Positions 23,434 to 40,943 of a stretch of 64,000 bases of DNA are shown piece by piece. Where the stretch lies: positions 23,075,707 through 23,139,706 of the forward strand of contig OZ038321.1 of the NCBI GenBank assembly GCA_964035795.1. The letters are read 5' to 3'. The notes under the pieces are model-generated. The model worked only from the letters and a program-made list of their open reading frames with translations, searched no databases and was not told where the DNA came from. Position 1 is the stretch's first letter, and every line of letters begins with the position of its first letter. This DNA is from Pterobdella sp. o SKG-2022. Its lineage: Eukaryota > Annelida > Clitellata > Hirudinida > Piscicolidae. The position numbers and the translations under genes are program-made.

Positions 23434-23673
23434 TTATTTTGAAATTGCATCTAACAAAAAATGATACGTTAGTAATGTTGCAATCCAGGTTCGAACCAGA
23501 ACAACACTCCCTTCAATAATCGATACAAATATTTTTCCAGTTTCTTCTCGAAAGTGGCAAGTTAAATTTTTTCCAAAAGAAGTCGGTTCAACATGCCAAC
23601 TGCCAGCATGACGGCAGCTTGTTAAACATGGATAGATTTGATAGATATGCATACAAGTACTTTGAGAATGCAT
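23434..23673 (-). CDS. Possible upstream exon of the same membrane protein (weak)
   Basis: The minus-strand frame encodes a Cys-containing segment (CLTSCRHAGSWHVEP, then NLTCHFREETGKIFVSIIEG) with an N-glycosylation site. It looks more like extracellular protein than random AT-rich translation. A phase-0 join from CTG|GTTCGA at about 23492 to the acceptor at 22915 would be in frame, but that donor is weak. No signal peptide exon was found. Function unknown; may be spurious. Confidence 0.25.
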   Translation of the reverse strand: MHSQSTCMHIYQIYPCLTSCRHAGSWHVEPTSFGKNLTCHFREETGKIFVSIIEGSVVLVRTWIATLLTYHFLLDAISK

Positions 23674-23916
23674 AGCTCTTTATTTAAATCTCTCATTTTA
23701 TTAAAACTATTTAAAACCTCGAGCTTCCAACAAAGTTTTGTTTAAGTTGTTTCTATTTCTTATTTAATTAGAAACTGATTTTTAAGTACATTATTTGTAA
23801 ACCCATTTGCCTTAATAGTTATTTGTTTAAAAATCAAAATATTATGAATAAAATCATAGTTTGAAAAGTTTATGCAAAAACTTCAAATAAACCGGAAACT
23901 TTCCACAAATCACAAT

Positions 23917-24072
23917 TCAGTCTTCCAGGTTTCTAGAACAACAAGCGCTGATTTCTGGCGCATAGTGGGCAACTAAGAAGACGAGAAAAGAGGTCACAAA
24001 AACACCCAAAACGAACAACCCAGGATATCTTATTGCCAACTGATACAATTTCTCCAAATCGAAATTTTCCAT
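23917..24072 (-). CDS. 51-aa single-pass membrane micropeptide (candidate)
   Basis: A complete small ORF with ATG at 24072 and TGA at 23917. An in-frame TAA lies directly before the ATG, which fixes the start. The peptide has a short charged N terminus (MENFDLEKLYQLAIRYPG), then a strongly hydrophobic run of about 20 residues (LFVLGVFVTSFLVFLVAHY). It ends in a short tail with a double Cys (ISACCSRNLED). The coding base composition is richer in GC than its flanks. It resembles small integral membrane proteins in layout but I do not recognise a family. It could be a short single-exon gene or a first exon whose tail is intronic. Confidence 0.45.
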   Translation of the reverse strand: MENFDLEKLYQLAIRYPGLFVLGVFVTSFLVFLVAHYAPEISACCSRNLED

Positions 24073-25534
24073 TTATCTCGATTGTCTTTGTCGGTCCAAA
24101 CTCTCGGAAGATGATGTCTTCACCAGGTATTGACAGCTTAATCGAATATTATTTTCAACTTACTTCAATGAATTTTTATTGATTGTATAATGATTGAAAA
24201 ATAAATATTTTGTTTAGATTATTGAAGCGTTAAACGCTTGTGTTAAATATTGAGCCAAAATCCTTAATAATACTGAAAAAGTGCTAGGCTTGCTTAAATA
24301 CACTCAGTTTCTTAAACTTATGTTATTGTACCACTAGTTGTGATACCATGTGGCATAAAACCGCGTCGAGAATTTACTTATACACAGTCGAAGTAATCGC
24401 TTACTCAGATATTTATAGGAGATAATCAGTGAAAAAATGAGTATAAAAAATTTATATCGATCTTGCTTCAAAAGAATATTATGCACCGCAGATGCTTTTT
24501 TGCGCTACATAAATGATACTTATTAATTCATCATTGCGTAAACATAAACCAATCCCAATTAGTATTTTTGTTTTAGAGTATTTACTGAATTGCATCAAAG
24601 CAAACAACGATGGTTAACAGTAGAAATAGTTTTGGGAAGAATCTCGATCAAAGGAGCAACCTTTAAATCATTTATATTCAGTAAAGCAACCTCAACCAAG
24701 AGAAGAGTATATGGTGGAAGCAAATGAATTTTTATTCAATGGAACATGCATGTATCCAATATGGCTCAATGGAGTTTTATGCTGATAATTGAAACATTTA
24801 AAAGATCTACAGAATTCGAACCAACGATGCGATTCGACATACGACTGAATTTACGATATTTATATACACAAAACTGAAACATAAAATACGCTGATGAAAA
24901 ATCTTTGAAAATTTTAACAAATTTATAACGTAAATCTTCTATTTATATAATATAATTTATATGTATGATCTTATAAGTTCATTTTTTATAAGCTCATATA
25001 TAAGAACATTTTTTAAAGCTTATATGCAATGAATGGGTTTTTTAAAGAATTTCACATTATTTTTTACGTATTTTAATTTATATTAAAATAAATTTGTAAA
25101 AAAATTCAGAAAATAAACGCTTAAAACTGTATAGCAAAAAAAAAAATAAAAATAAAACATAATTTAAGACTTAAATTTTACATCAGGATTAATATACTAC
25201 ATATCAAACACACTAAGGTCCAATGAAGTCATCCTAAACATAGCTTTTCAAAGCTTCATATGGGTTTATGGTTTAGAAGGCTTGTTTAATCTCATTTTGA
25301 TAAAGTATATTGAACTAGAAAACAATTTTTATGAATTTTGTTTAATTTTTGAGACTCTAACTATTAAGAGTAAATAATTTTAGAAAAGAATATATTAAAT
25401 GATTAAGGGTACTATTATGGAATATCGTGAAGATATTATATGCGTTTGCTTTAAAAATATTTTATCAAATGTCTTTAAACATTCAATAACTTAGAAAATC
25501 AATATGATAGATGGAGATGGGTGGTGTGAAGATG
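24073..25534. other. AT-rich spacer before GFPT
   Basis: No supported gene. A plus-strand frame at about 24680-24783 gives a readable stretch (EEYMVEANEFLFNGTCMYPIW) that could be an isolated exon or relic, but it lacks a matching partner and clean splice sites. It includes the downstream side of the GFPT gene. Confidence 0.4.
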
Positions 25535-25536
25535 AG

Positions 25537-25600
<64 letters not shown>
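25535..25600. repeat. (TAGA)n microsatellite in the GFPT 3' UTR
   Basis: About 16 uninterrupted tetranucleotide units. It ends 12 bp beyond the GFPT stop codon (25613-25615, minus strand), so it lies in the transcribed 3' UTR as (TCTA)n of the mRNA. Confidence 0.95.
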
Positions 25601-25601
<1 letters not shown>

Positions 25602-25612
25602 GGGTAGGCACG

Positions 25613-32542
<6,930 letters not shown>

Positions 32543-33024
32543 TTTTATTGAAATCTTTTTATTAAAATGTATATGTAGCAAACGGAATATTTACACGAAG
32601 AACTTTCAAATTTTTTGTTTTACGAGGGATAAGTTAAAAACGCGGCATTTAGGTCTTAGTTTCTCAGATATTTTTCACTCATAACTTTTATGATATTAAA
32701 ATAAAAATTAAACAAGTTTTATAATATTTAAATATAACACTAGAGAAAGGTGATAACGGCAATAAGTTGAAAGTCCTCACATTTTAAGTTGGAATATTAA
32801 TTTTTTTTGTTCTTTATATTGATATAATTAGCAAATTTTAACTGAAAAATCTGTTTTAACTCAAATTTGTTAATTATTCATAATTATTTATTTTTTTTAG
32901 GTAACACATGTATTTATTTTCTAAAATAGGGACAAAATTGAATCTAAAAAAAAGAGAGAATTGAAGTTATATGAGAAAAGGAAATTACAAATTAGATCAG
33001 GAACGAAATTAACTAACGAAAATA
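32543..33024. promoter_or_regulatory. GFPT upstream region
   Basis: Sequence between the GFPT start codon (32542, minus) and the assembly gap. It should hold the promoter and 5' UTR. It is AT-rich with no clear TATA box at a convincing position. The true upstream context is uncertain because the gap begins 482 bp away. Confidence 0.35.
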
Positions 33025-33224
33025 NNNNNNNNNNNNNNNNNNNNNNNNNNNNNNNNNNNNNNNNNNNNNNNNNNNNNNNNNNNNNNNNNNNNNNNNNNNN
33101 NNNNNNNNNNNNNNNNNNNNNNNNNNNNNNNNNNNNNNNNNNNNNNNNNNNNNNNNNNNNNNNNNNNNNNNNNNNNNNNNNNNNNNNNNNNNNNNNNNNN
33201 NNNNNNNNNNNNNNNNNNNNNNNN
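33025..33224. other. Assembly gap, 200 N
   Basis: Exactly 200 N, the usual placeholder for a scaffold join of unknown length. Its position between GFPT and the retroelement means the two sides may not be true neighbours. Confidence 0.99.
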
Positions 33225-33232
33225 GAAACACA

Positions 33233-35539
33233 AGTATATGACAAACTAAGAAGACACCAAGCCGCGAATTGCCTGAGCGTTACCACGAACAATGGCCAGT
33301 GACAAACTTTCAAACAGCCATTTAGTTTCTCTGGGCTCATCTTTAGCCTTAGATATGCGTTTTCCCAAATCAGAAAAAAATGAGAAAGCATGAGAACCAA
33401 AGATATCAGAGGTTTCAACCGCTAACGGAACGAAAATATGGTTATCTGCAAGGCTTCGATATTTTTGTATTTTCGCCATTTCTGCTTATTGGGAAGCCCA
33501 GCTGGGATTGACTACAGTTTGAAGCAAATGTGAAGGTGAAAAAGAATCAGAGCAGGTAGCGTCCCAGATGAGGCCTTTGCCAGACTTATAAGGGAAAATG
33601 GTAAGCCCATCAGGCCGTTTGCCGTCTCATCTGTCAAGGCCTACTAGTTCAAGCTGACTGGGAAATCCAGTTTTGTTTAAGGCACGTTTGATTAAATCGT
33701 TCAGTGCGCAATGTCTAGGAATACGTCCAGCACTTAATTTGCAGGGTAACGGATGTCTGCCAAGAACGTCTATTTGAGCACCGCAACGACATTTGTGCGG
33801 CGAGCATAAACGTAATCCAAGACGGAGGGATATTGAAATTCTGAAAAATTCGTCGTCTAAAAGCCCGCCCGTTGCTGAGTTTGGCAAACAGTTCAGCCAG
33901 GCACCAGAGCAATTTTGAAAAAAAGAAACTAAGGAAGCAAGTTTGTGTTGGCTTGAAGTTTTTTCCAATTGGCTGTAAAACGCTTTACACATAGATTCAT
34001 CCCAATTGCGTTGGAATTCAGGGTTAGAGAGAATCTGAAGATCTTTTTCAACCCAGGCTTCTGTAGCTGCAACGAATTCGACCTCTGACCGGTGTCCGTT
34101 AGTGTTATTGAGAACATCAAAGATCAAAGACTGACATGCCACGCGTGAAGAGAGGTAAGCTGGAAGTGCAAGATCGGAGGGTGAACGAAGACCAATTCCC
34201 CCATGTCTAACCGGAAGTTTTGCTTGCAGCCAGCCTGTGTCATAAAAATTAATATTTCCAATTATGGCGGCTCCTTCCCTAAGCGTTTGCTCATATTTTT
34301 TTAGAAGCGCATGTTCGCGATAGCTACGGGAGCTCCTTAAAAGGAAAAGAAGTTTGGGTATAGCCAGACAATTTTTAAGGAAGAAAAATGCTTGATGGAC
34401 ACTTAAATATGACAGTCTATCAATCATTTTCAGCAGCTGGGAGTGTTTGGCTGAGAGAGAATCTTTGACTGCAGAGCTAAAAATTGGTGCGCCAAGCATT
34501 ACTAGTTGCTCAAAAGCTGTGACCTGGACCTCCTTCAGTATGCTTTGGATTTTTTCCAAAGCCTTTTGAAAATCGACCGCGTCCAGATTTAAGTTTACGA
34601 CTTCAGATTTGGACGCGTTTATTTCAAGACCGATCATAGAGAGGGCAGGAATGATGGCTCCCAAATCATGAATGATTTTGTCAACTGGTCCTCCTAAAGT
34701 TGCATCGTCTAGATACCATATATTAAGGGGTGCGGAAACCGACCTTGCTATATCGTCAACAGCTAAAGCGAATAGTAGAGGGCCGATAGGATCACCTTGT
34801 TGAACACCGGATGCAGATGATATTATTTGGTCCTTACAGAAAAGTTCGTTTTGCTGTTGGTAAGCGAGCCGAGCTAGGTTGTAAACAGAAGGGGCACGGT
34901 GGTGACATACTTCGAAAAGATGATCGCGGCGAACGGCGTTAAACGCAAGAACCTCGTTTGGATTAGAAGTAGGCGGATCATCAAATAAAGGAGGAGGTGA
35001 GCGAAAATCAGAGGGAGTAGGGGGATGTTTAAGACGAAGAGCATCCATGACTTCACATAATCGATTGATAATCGTGTCTTCTGACGCGACTACACGGACA
35101 GCTGCGGAAACATCATTCAACGCGCCATCGATTGTCTCGACGAGGGTTTCTGCAACTAAGACTCGTGAGTCCTTAGGTATCTTGAGCAGTATGCGGTATC
35201 CATGCAGGAATCGCGATGATAAAATTATGGTGTCGCTGGAAGATTTGCCGAAGGTTGTGACCTGAGTCTGATTCTCAGATGATATTGGAAGGTTACAAAT
35301 AGGCAAGTTGGTGCAGTTTGAACACATCCAAGTAGTCAGGCTGGCAGAAGTAATTTGAACAACTCAGGGGAGACGCATGTTAAATGAAAATATTGGTGGC
35401 AAGAAGAGCAATCTCTGCCTGGTTTTCTCCGATTTGTTTTACCACATGTGCCACACTGTTCTTCTTTGATTGAAATGGTGTGTGTAGAAGAGTTCTGGCG
35501 AGTTTTCAGCACTGCACGGTCTTTTTTCGTTGGCGCCAT
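33233..35539 (-). mobile_element. Decayed non-LTR retroelement: PHD finger, RT (YLDD), PD-(D/E)xK-like C terminus
   Basis: Read from 35539 downwards, the first frame (35336-35539) is an N-terminal PHD finger: CxxC, CSSC and HxxC. The last CxxC pair (WMCSNC) sits in another frame after a frameshift near 35335. The second frame (33627-35327) holds a spacer, then RT motifs QQGDPIGPLLFA and the catalytic YLDD, a thumb, and a Cys/His region (CRCGAQIDVLGRHPLPC). The RT fingers and motif A catalytic Asp are missing: the text jumps from a Pro-rich linker straight to AFNAVRRD, an internal deletion. Beyond an in-frame TGA (33627-33629) comes RPD, then an acidic residue 13 positions on (WDATC), and after a TAA (33486-33488) AE..K..KY. 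This fits a restriction-like endonuclease. The family is common in invertebrates; I do not know its Repbase name. It is inactive. Confidence 0.85.
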
Positions 35540-36300
35540 GTTGCTTTATTATATTTTATATTAATTGAAAGTTGAAGTTTCAATTGCGAACAAGCTTTTT
35601 TTAATCCGATTGATTTTACCTGACTTATTGCGTCGGTACAAAAAATCTAACAAACTTCTCTTATTTGCAGTTTCAAACGATAACTGTAGCAGTAACCAAC
35701 GGATTTAATTTTTTTGTAACTGAAGTTGTGTATTTTGACTGTTCTTCTAACCAATATAATTCAGCAAAAATGACTGGAGCAACTAAAGTAAAGTAACATA
35801 TACTTAGCTTGAAAAAGTATAATTATTTTGTGCTTTTAACCGATTGATAGTCTTTACTCTAAAAAATTTAAATACCTAAGTTTTCGATCCATCATTCTAG
35901 CAAAATAGAGGTGTAACTATTCTGTTTTCAAACTGTTTCAATAAGATTTTATTCGACATAAAGCACTATTTTTCCCAATGGCACGAAGCTTTTCGACCTC
36001 ACATTATCAAACATAATATTGTTTTTTATTTAAAGTATAAATAAGCATGGAAGTAGGAAGATTTTATTTATTCAAAGTTCATATTTATGCTTAAAACTAC
36101 ATCAGGAAGATCGTAAATTGAGAAGGTTGTTTTGAGAATCATTTAATTCCCGCCATTAAACTATGCCTTGATGACGAAGGGCCGAGGGGAGTATTGTTTT
36201 TATTCATCAAATTCGTTTTTCATTAACTTTTTTAAAGCTAAAAATTTGTTTAATGTTTTTTTTAAATGCCAAAATACATGTAGAAAGCCATCAAAAACGT

Positions 36301-37065
36301 TCAGTCTGTAGTATCGGCTTCACACAAACTACATTGTTCAGTGGAACACTTATGATCATTCCACTTCTTGTTTTCAAAAACCTGCAAGCAAGCTTGAACG
36401 TTTTGTGGGCTTCCATTTGGTTCTCCTGAATTCCAGTTGGTGTATCCATCACAACCAAACACGCCTGGGTTTTCGGGGTCGAAATCAGCTATGGACGTTC
36501 TGAGCCAAATAACTTTTTGCTCGCTCACGACACCTCCAACCCAAGCATTGTTGTCACCACCGGAGCAAAATTCTTTTAATTTTAAAATTAATCTGTTAAT
36601 TAAACTCATTTTCAAAAAATATATACTTTTTTCAAAGAATAAATAAAATTACCACTGATATTAACATCGTTGAGAGCGTTTTGTTCCTCTTCATTTTTGA
36701 TAACAGCCAATCGCCCACCTATGCTTTTACAATAAGCTTTGGCGTCTGTCCAAGATTTCTTTTCACTCACTTTTTTGAAACATTTTGCACCGTGAGAGTC
36801 GAAACCTTCAGGGCAGCCTGAAATCAATATACCATTATGTTAGGTTAAGCTTTTAATAGAATTGTTAGAGCAAAACTCTGGTCATTTTGATGAGTTCAAA
36901 ACTATCATATTCATGTCATAAAGATAAAAAAAAGCTTCGAAATTGAGAAATTTGATTAAAAACTTTAGAAAACTATCTTATTGGTTAAATAACAGTATTA
37001 TTACCGGCATGGACTGTCACGAAGAAGACCAAGACACAAACAGAGAAAATCCCTTTTGAAAACAT
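36301..37065 (-). CDS. Secreted C-type lectin, copy 1 (three exons, complete)
   Basis: C-type lectins bind sugars through Ca2+, and in invertebrates small secreted forms often serve in immunity. Exons: 37005-37065 (signal peptide MFSKGIFSVCVLVFFVTVHA), 36653-36817 and 36301-36572, closing to 165 aa with a TGA stop. The domain is the long form with an N-terminal Cys pair (GCPEGFDSHGAKC). It continues through SWTDAKAYCKSIGGRLAVIKNEEE and WVGG to the Ca2+ site-2 motifs EPN (in NSGEPNG) and WND (in KKWNDHKC). EPN predicts mannose-type specificity. The end is CSTEQCSLCE. The ATG follows an acceptor-like TTTACACAG, so a 5' UTR intron is likely. No membrane anchor or second domain. Confidence 0.93.
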
Positions 37066-37294
37066 CTGTGTAAATTAATATTATACTGAATAGTTATTAT
37101 TCAAAACTTAATTTCATGCTTTTATTAAATAATGATGCATGCATGGGAGTCGACCATCAGTCGCCCAATTGGTAGCGCAATAGGTATGTTTTACACGGTG
37201 CTACTCTTTGAGTACCAATACATAGATAATAATGAGAATAAATAATATAAACTAACAGTTGAATCTGCTGGATGAAAGGCACCTTCTAGTTGCT

Positions 37295-37303
37295 CTTTTT
37301 ATA
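37295..37303 (-). promoter_or_regulatory. TATA box of lectin copy 1
   Basis: On the minus strand TATAAAAAG lies about 230 bp upstream of the lectin ATG, the only TATA-like match in the upstream 300 bp. With a transcription start about 30 bp downstream and a 5' UTR intron ending at the AG before the ATG, the layout is coherent. Inferred. Confidence 0.5.
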
Positions 37304-38467
37304 CAATTTCTATTTGTTATTTCATCTCGAAATCTGCATTCTTCATAACATTTTTGTTATTGTGAATATATTTTGATCGATGAACATGTTTTTCTTCAGT
37401 TTTCTTGTCATGTCTTCTCGCAAACTTAATTTCATCGAATAGAACATGTCTTCATAAAAAAGACTAAGCAGTCATTTGTATTTGAAAATTGAAATTATTT
37501 TGGCATTTTTAATAACAAATCGCCATAAAAATAAAGTAAACATTATTTTACATTATCTTTGAAGATTTAATCACATTTCAAAATCAATGTATATCTTTTA
37601 AAATGAGAATGTGTAAATAAACTTTGAAATTTAGTTCAGTTGGAAAAACTCGACAAATTCATTTTGAAGAGCATTTTTTGACTAACAAATTAATGATTCA
37701 TAACCTCAAATATAAAAACTTGTGAAATAACTAAGAAATATTTCTATGAAAAAGCCATATCAACAAAAAAAATGGTCAAGTGCAAAAAAATCTAATTCGG
37801 TTGTAATAGAGTACATAAAAGCTTTACTATAACTAAATTTGATTTAAGCGCTATAAAAAAGCTTGAATAACCGTGAAAAAAAACAAAATAATGAAAACTT
37901 GTGAATAAAAAATATATAACCGATTAAAAATTTGGTGCGATAAACTATTGACATGAAAATACTGGAAAAAATTCAGAGAAAAATCATTTCGAATTTTGAA
38001 AATATGTGCATCGACAAAAAAATATGGGGCAAATGACTGAAGTGGATAAATGTTATGAGGAAGAGAGGAGGTGTGAGTGAAAAATAAATGGAAAAGTTGA
38101 GTAGCTTGTACGACTCAACTATTCCATTTCATACAACTCAGCAGTATTGAAGCAGACGATGAAAAGGCATTAGTTTTCCCCAAACAACACATGTCAACAA
38201 AGTGAACTGTCACCGTTAACATAACATAACATAACTGAATTTAAAGTGGTTCAGTAGACTAGAGTCTGTGTGAGAACCACTGCTAACTTTAAAGCTAAAA
38301 TTATTTGCTTCGGTGGATAGTTTTTACTCAAAACAATCTTTTTCCAAGCTTTTCAGATTTATTTGATATATGAGTATTCAAATGGTTTCAATTGCTTTTT
38401 AGAACCATTACATTTGTGGATCAAATACTTGTTTTGAATCACTGGCAATAACAATCTCTCAATAACA

Positions 38468-38545
38468 TTTTTCATCATCAGGTACATTTGAATAAACTGT
38501 TTATTTAAATAAACCTGATGATGAAAAACGTGTTTTGGAGATATA
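38468..38545. repeat. Hairpin repeat in the lectin unit (copy 1 of 3)
   Basis: TTTTTCATCATCAGGT and ACCTGATGATGAAAAA face each other across GTTTATTTAAATAAAC, giving a long perfect stem. CGTGTTTTGG follows. Repeated at +3640 and +7280. The same sequence type occurs decayed at about 17790-17835. The CTGATGA core plus downstream AAACGTGTTTTGG recalls hammerhead-bearing retroelement ends, but stem II is missing. Confidence 0.6.
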
Positions 38546-38774
38546 TTCAAATGAATTGAATATTTACGTTTGGCTCGAAGACTTGCAATGTTTTGGAGAA
38601 TTATGATGGCAAATTTAAAGATTTGTTTTGTTTATAAAAAAATGTTTGAAAATTTGTATGCTTTCTACTGAATAAAAAGTTTTGTTATGAACTGTTATTG
38701 ATAAATACACATTTATTTCTTTACAATCTTTTTACCAGTAATAATTTCATTAATAGGAAGATAGAACTGGCAAA

Positions 38775-38872
38775 TTATCCTTTGTGTTCAAGAGCTTTTA
38801 GTTGCGTCAGAGAAGTTTCAATAACTTGTAGGCAAGATTGGGGAGTCAGGTTGTTTAAATGAGCAAAAATAC
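38775..38872 (-). pseudogene. GFPT: GFPT exon 2 pseudo-exon, copy 1
   Basis: The minus strand reads GTATTTTTGC(T/C)... like true GFPT exon 2 at 32227-32334: GIFAHLN, ..[16 protein letters not shown], then TAA where the enzyme has Tyr. Its acceptor (TGTTCAATTCAAG) and adjoining intron sequence also match the real gene. This shows a genomic, not retroposed, duplication. No exon 1 or exon 3 copy was seen. It cannot make enzyme. Confidence 0.85.
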
Positions 38873-39008
38873 CTTGAATTGAACACTCAAGAGTTTTGTG
38901 ATGAGAATAATTCAGAGTTAAAAACATATATTCAAATAAAAACACTAAATTTTTTTAGTCTACAAAGTTTGCCGTAGTGGAAGTTTACGTTTACTATAAA
39001 AAGCATAA

Positions 39009-39179
39009 GGAGACGCATGTTAAATGAAAATATTGGTGGCAAGAAGAGCAATCTCTGCCTGGTTTTCTCCGATTTGTTTTACCACATGTGCCACACTGTT
39101 CTTCTTTGATTGAAATGGTGTGTGTAGAAGAGTTCTGGCGAGTTTTCAGCACTGCACGGTCTTTTTTCGTTGGCGCCAT
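39009..39179 (-). pseudogene. Truncated retroelement PHD-finger stub, copy 2 of the unit
   Basis: The same initiation site and first 56 residues as the retroelement ORF at 35539, ending at HLTCVS where the unit boundary falls. The frame then runs into unit-end sequence (LCFL) and stops at 38994. The final zinc-binding Cys pair is lost, so no complete PHD finger can fold. Created by the tandem duplication breakpoint. Confidence 0.9.
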
Positions 39180-39940
39180 GTTGCTTTATTATATTTTATA
39201 TTAATTGAAAGTTGAAGTTTCAATTGCGAACAAGCTTTTTTTAATCCGATTGATTTTACCTGACTTATTGCGTCGGTACAAAAAATCTAACAAACTTCTC
39301 TTATTTGCAGTTTCAAACGATAACTGTAGCAGTAACCAACGGATTTAATTTTTTTGTAACTGAAGTTGTGTATTTTGACTGTTCTTCTAACCAATATAAT
39401 TCAGCAAAAATGACTGGAGCAACTAAAGTAAAGTAACATATACTTAGCTTGAAAAAGTATAATTATTTTGTGCTTTTAACCGATTGATAGTCTTTACTCT
39501 AAAAAATTTAAATACCTAAGTTTTCGATCCATCATTCTAGCAAAATAGAGGTGTAACTATTCTGTTTTCAAACTGTTTCAATAAGATTTTATTCGACATA
39601 AAGCACTATTTTTCCCAATGGCACGAAGCTTTTCGACCTCACATTATCAAACATAATATTGTTTTTTATTTAAAGTATAAATAAGCATGGAAGTAGGAAG
39701 ATTTTATTTATTCAAAGTTCATATTTATGCTTAAAACTACATCAGGAAGATCGTAAATTGAGAAGGTTGTTTTGAGAATCATTTAATTCCCGCCATTAAA
39801 CTATGCCTTGATGACGAAGGGCCGAGGGGAGTATTGTTTTTATTCATCAAATTCGTTTTTCATTAACTTTTTTAAAGCTAAAAATTTGTTTAATGTTTTT
39901 TTTAAATGCCAAAATACATGTAGAAAGCCATCAAAAACGT

Positions 39941-40705
39941 TCAGTCTGTAGTATCGGCTTCACACAAACTACATTGTTCAGTGGAACACTTATGATCATT
40001 CCACTTCTTGTTTTCAAAAACCTGCAAGCAAGCTTGAACGTTTTGTGGGCTTCCATTTGGTTCTCCTGAATTCCAGTTGGTGTATCCATCACAACCAAAC
40101 ACGCCTGGGTTTTCGGGGTCGAAATCAGCTATGGACGTTCTGAGCCAAATAACTTTTTGCTCGCTCACGACACCTCCAACCCAAGCATTGTTGTCACCAC
40201 CGGAGCAAAATTCTTTTAATTTTAAAATTAATCTGTTAATTAAACTCATTTTCAAAAAATATATACTTTTTTCAAAGAATAAATAAAATTACCACTGATA
40301 TTAACATCGTTGAGAGCGTTTTGTTCCTCTTCATTTTTGATAACAGCCAATCGCCCACCTATGCTTTTACAATAAGCTTTGGCGTCTGTCCAAGATTTCT
40401 TTTCACTCACTTTTTTGAAACATTTTGCACCGTGAGAGTCGAAACCTTCAGGGCAGCCTGAAATCAATATACCATTATGTTAGGTTAAGCTTTTAATAGA
40501 ATTGTTAGAGCAAAACTCTGGTCATTTTGATGAGTTCAAAACTATCATATTCATGTCATAAAGATAAAAAAAAGCTTCGAAATTGAGAAATTTGATTAAA
40601 AACTTTAGAAAACTATCTTATTGGTTAAATAACAGTATTATTACCGGCATGGACTGTCACGAAGAAGACCAAGACACAAACAGAGAAAATCCCTTTTGAA
40701 AACAT
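39941..40705 (-). CDS. Secreted C-type lectin, copy 2
   Basis: Exons 40645-40705, 40293-40457 and 39941-40212; protein identical to copy 1 (165 aa, signal peptide, EPN and WND motifs). Introns and flanks are also identical. If the array is real, this copy is expected to be functional and to add gene dosage. Confidence 0.9.
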
Positions 40706-40934
40706 CTGTGTAAATTAATATTATACTGAATAGTTATTATTCAAAACTTAATTTCATGCTTTTATTAAATAATGATGCATGCATGGGAGTCGACCATCAG
40801 TCGCCCAATTGGTAGCGCAATAGGTATGTTTTACACGGTGCTACTCTTTGAGTACCAATACATAGATAATAATGAGAATAAATAATATAAACTAACAGTT
40901 GAATCTGCTGGATGAAAGGCACCTTCTAGTTGCT

Positions 40935-40943
40935 CTTTTTATA
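40935..40943 (-). promoter_or_regulatory. TATA box of lectin copy 2
   Basis: Same TATAAAAAG at the same distance from the start codon as in copy 1, since the whole upstream region is inside the repeat unit. Confidence 0.5.

Noticed and set aside
24680..24783. Short readable plus-strand stretch
   Set aside because: Too short and without splice-site support to call an exon.
33009..33302. Open frames spanning the N block
   Set aside because: They consist mostly of unknown bases.
37142..37215. tRNA-like sequence (CGCCCAATTGGTAGCGCAATAGG) upstream of the lectin gene, three copies
   Set aside because: An A-box-like string is present but no B box or cloverleaf could be drawn; it may be an old SINE scrap but is not supported as a tRNA.
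38359..38550. 63-codon frame repeated in all three lectin units
   Set aside because: It is a translation of the hairpin repeat and AT-rich DNA, repeated only because the unit is repeated.
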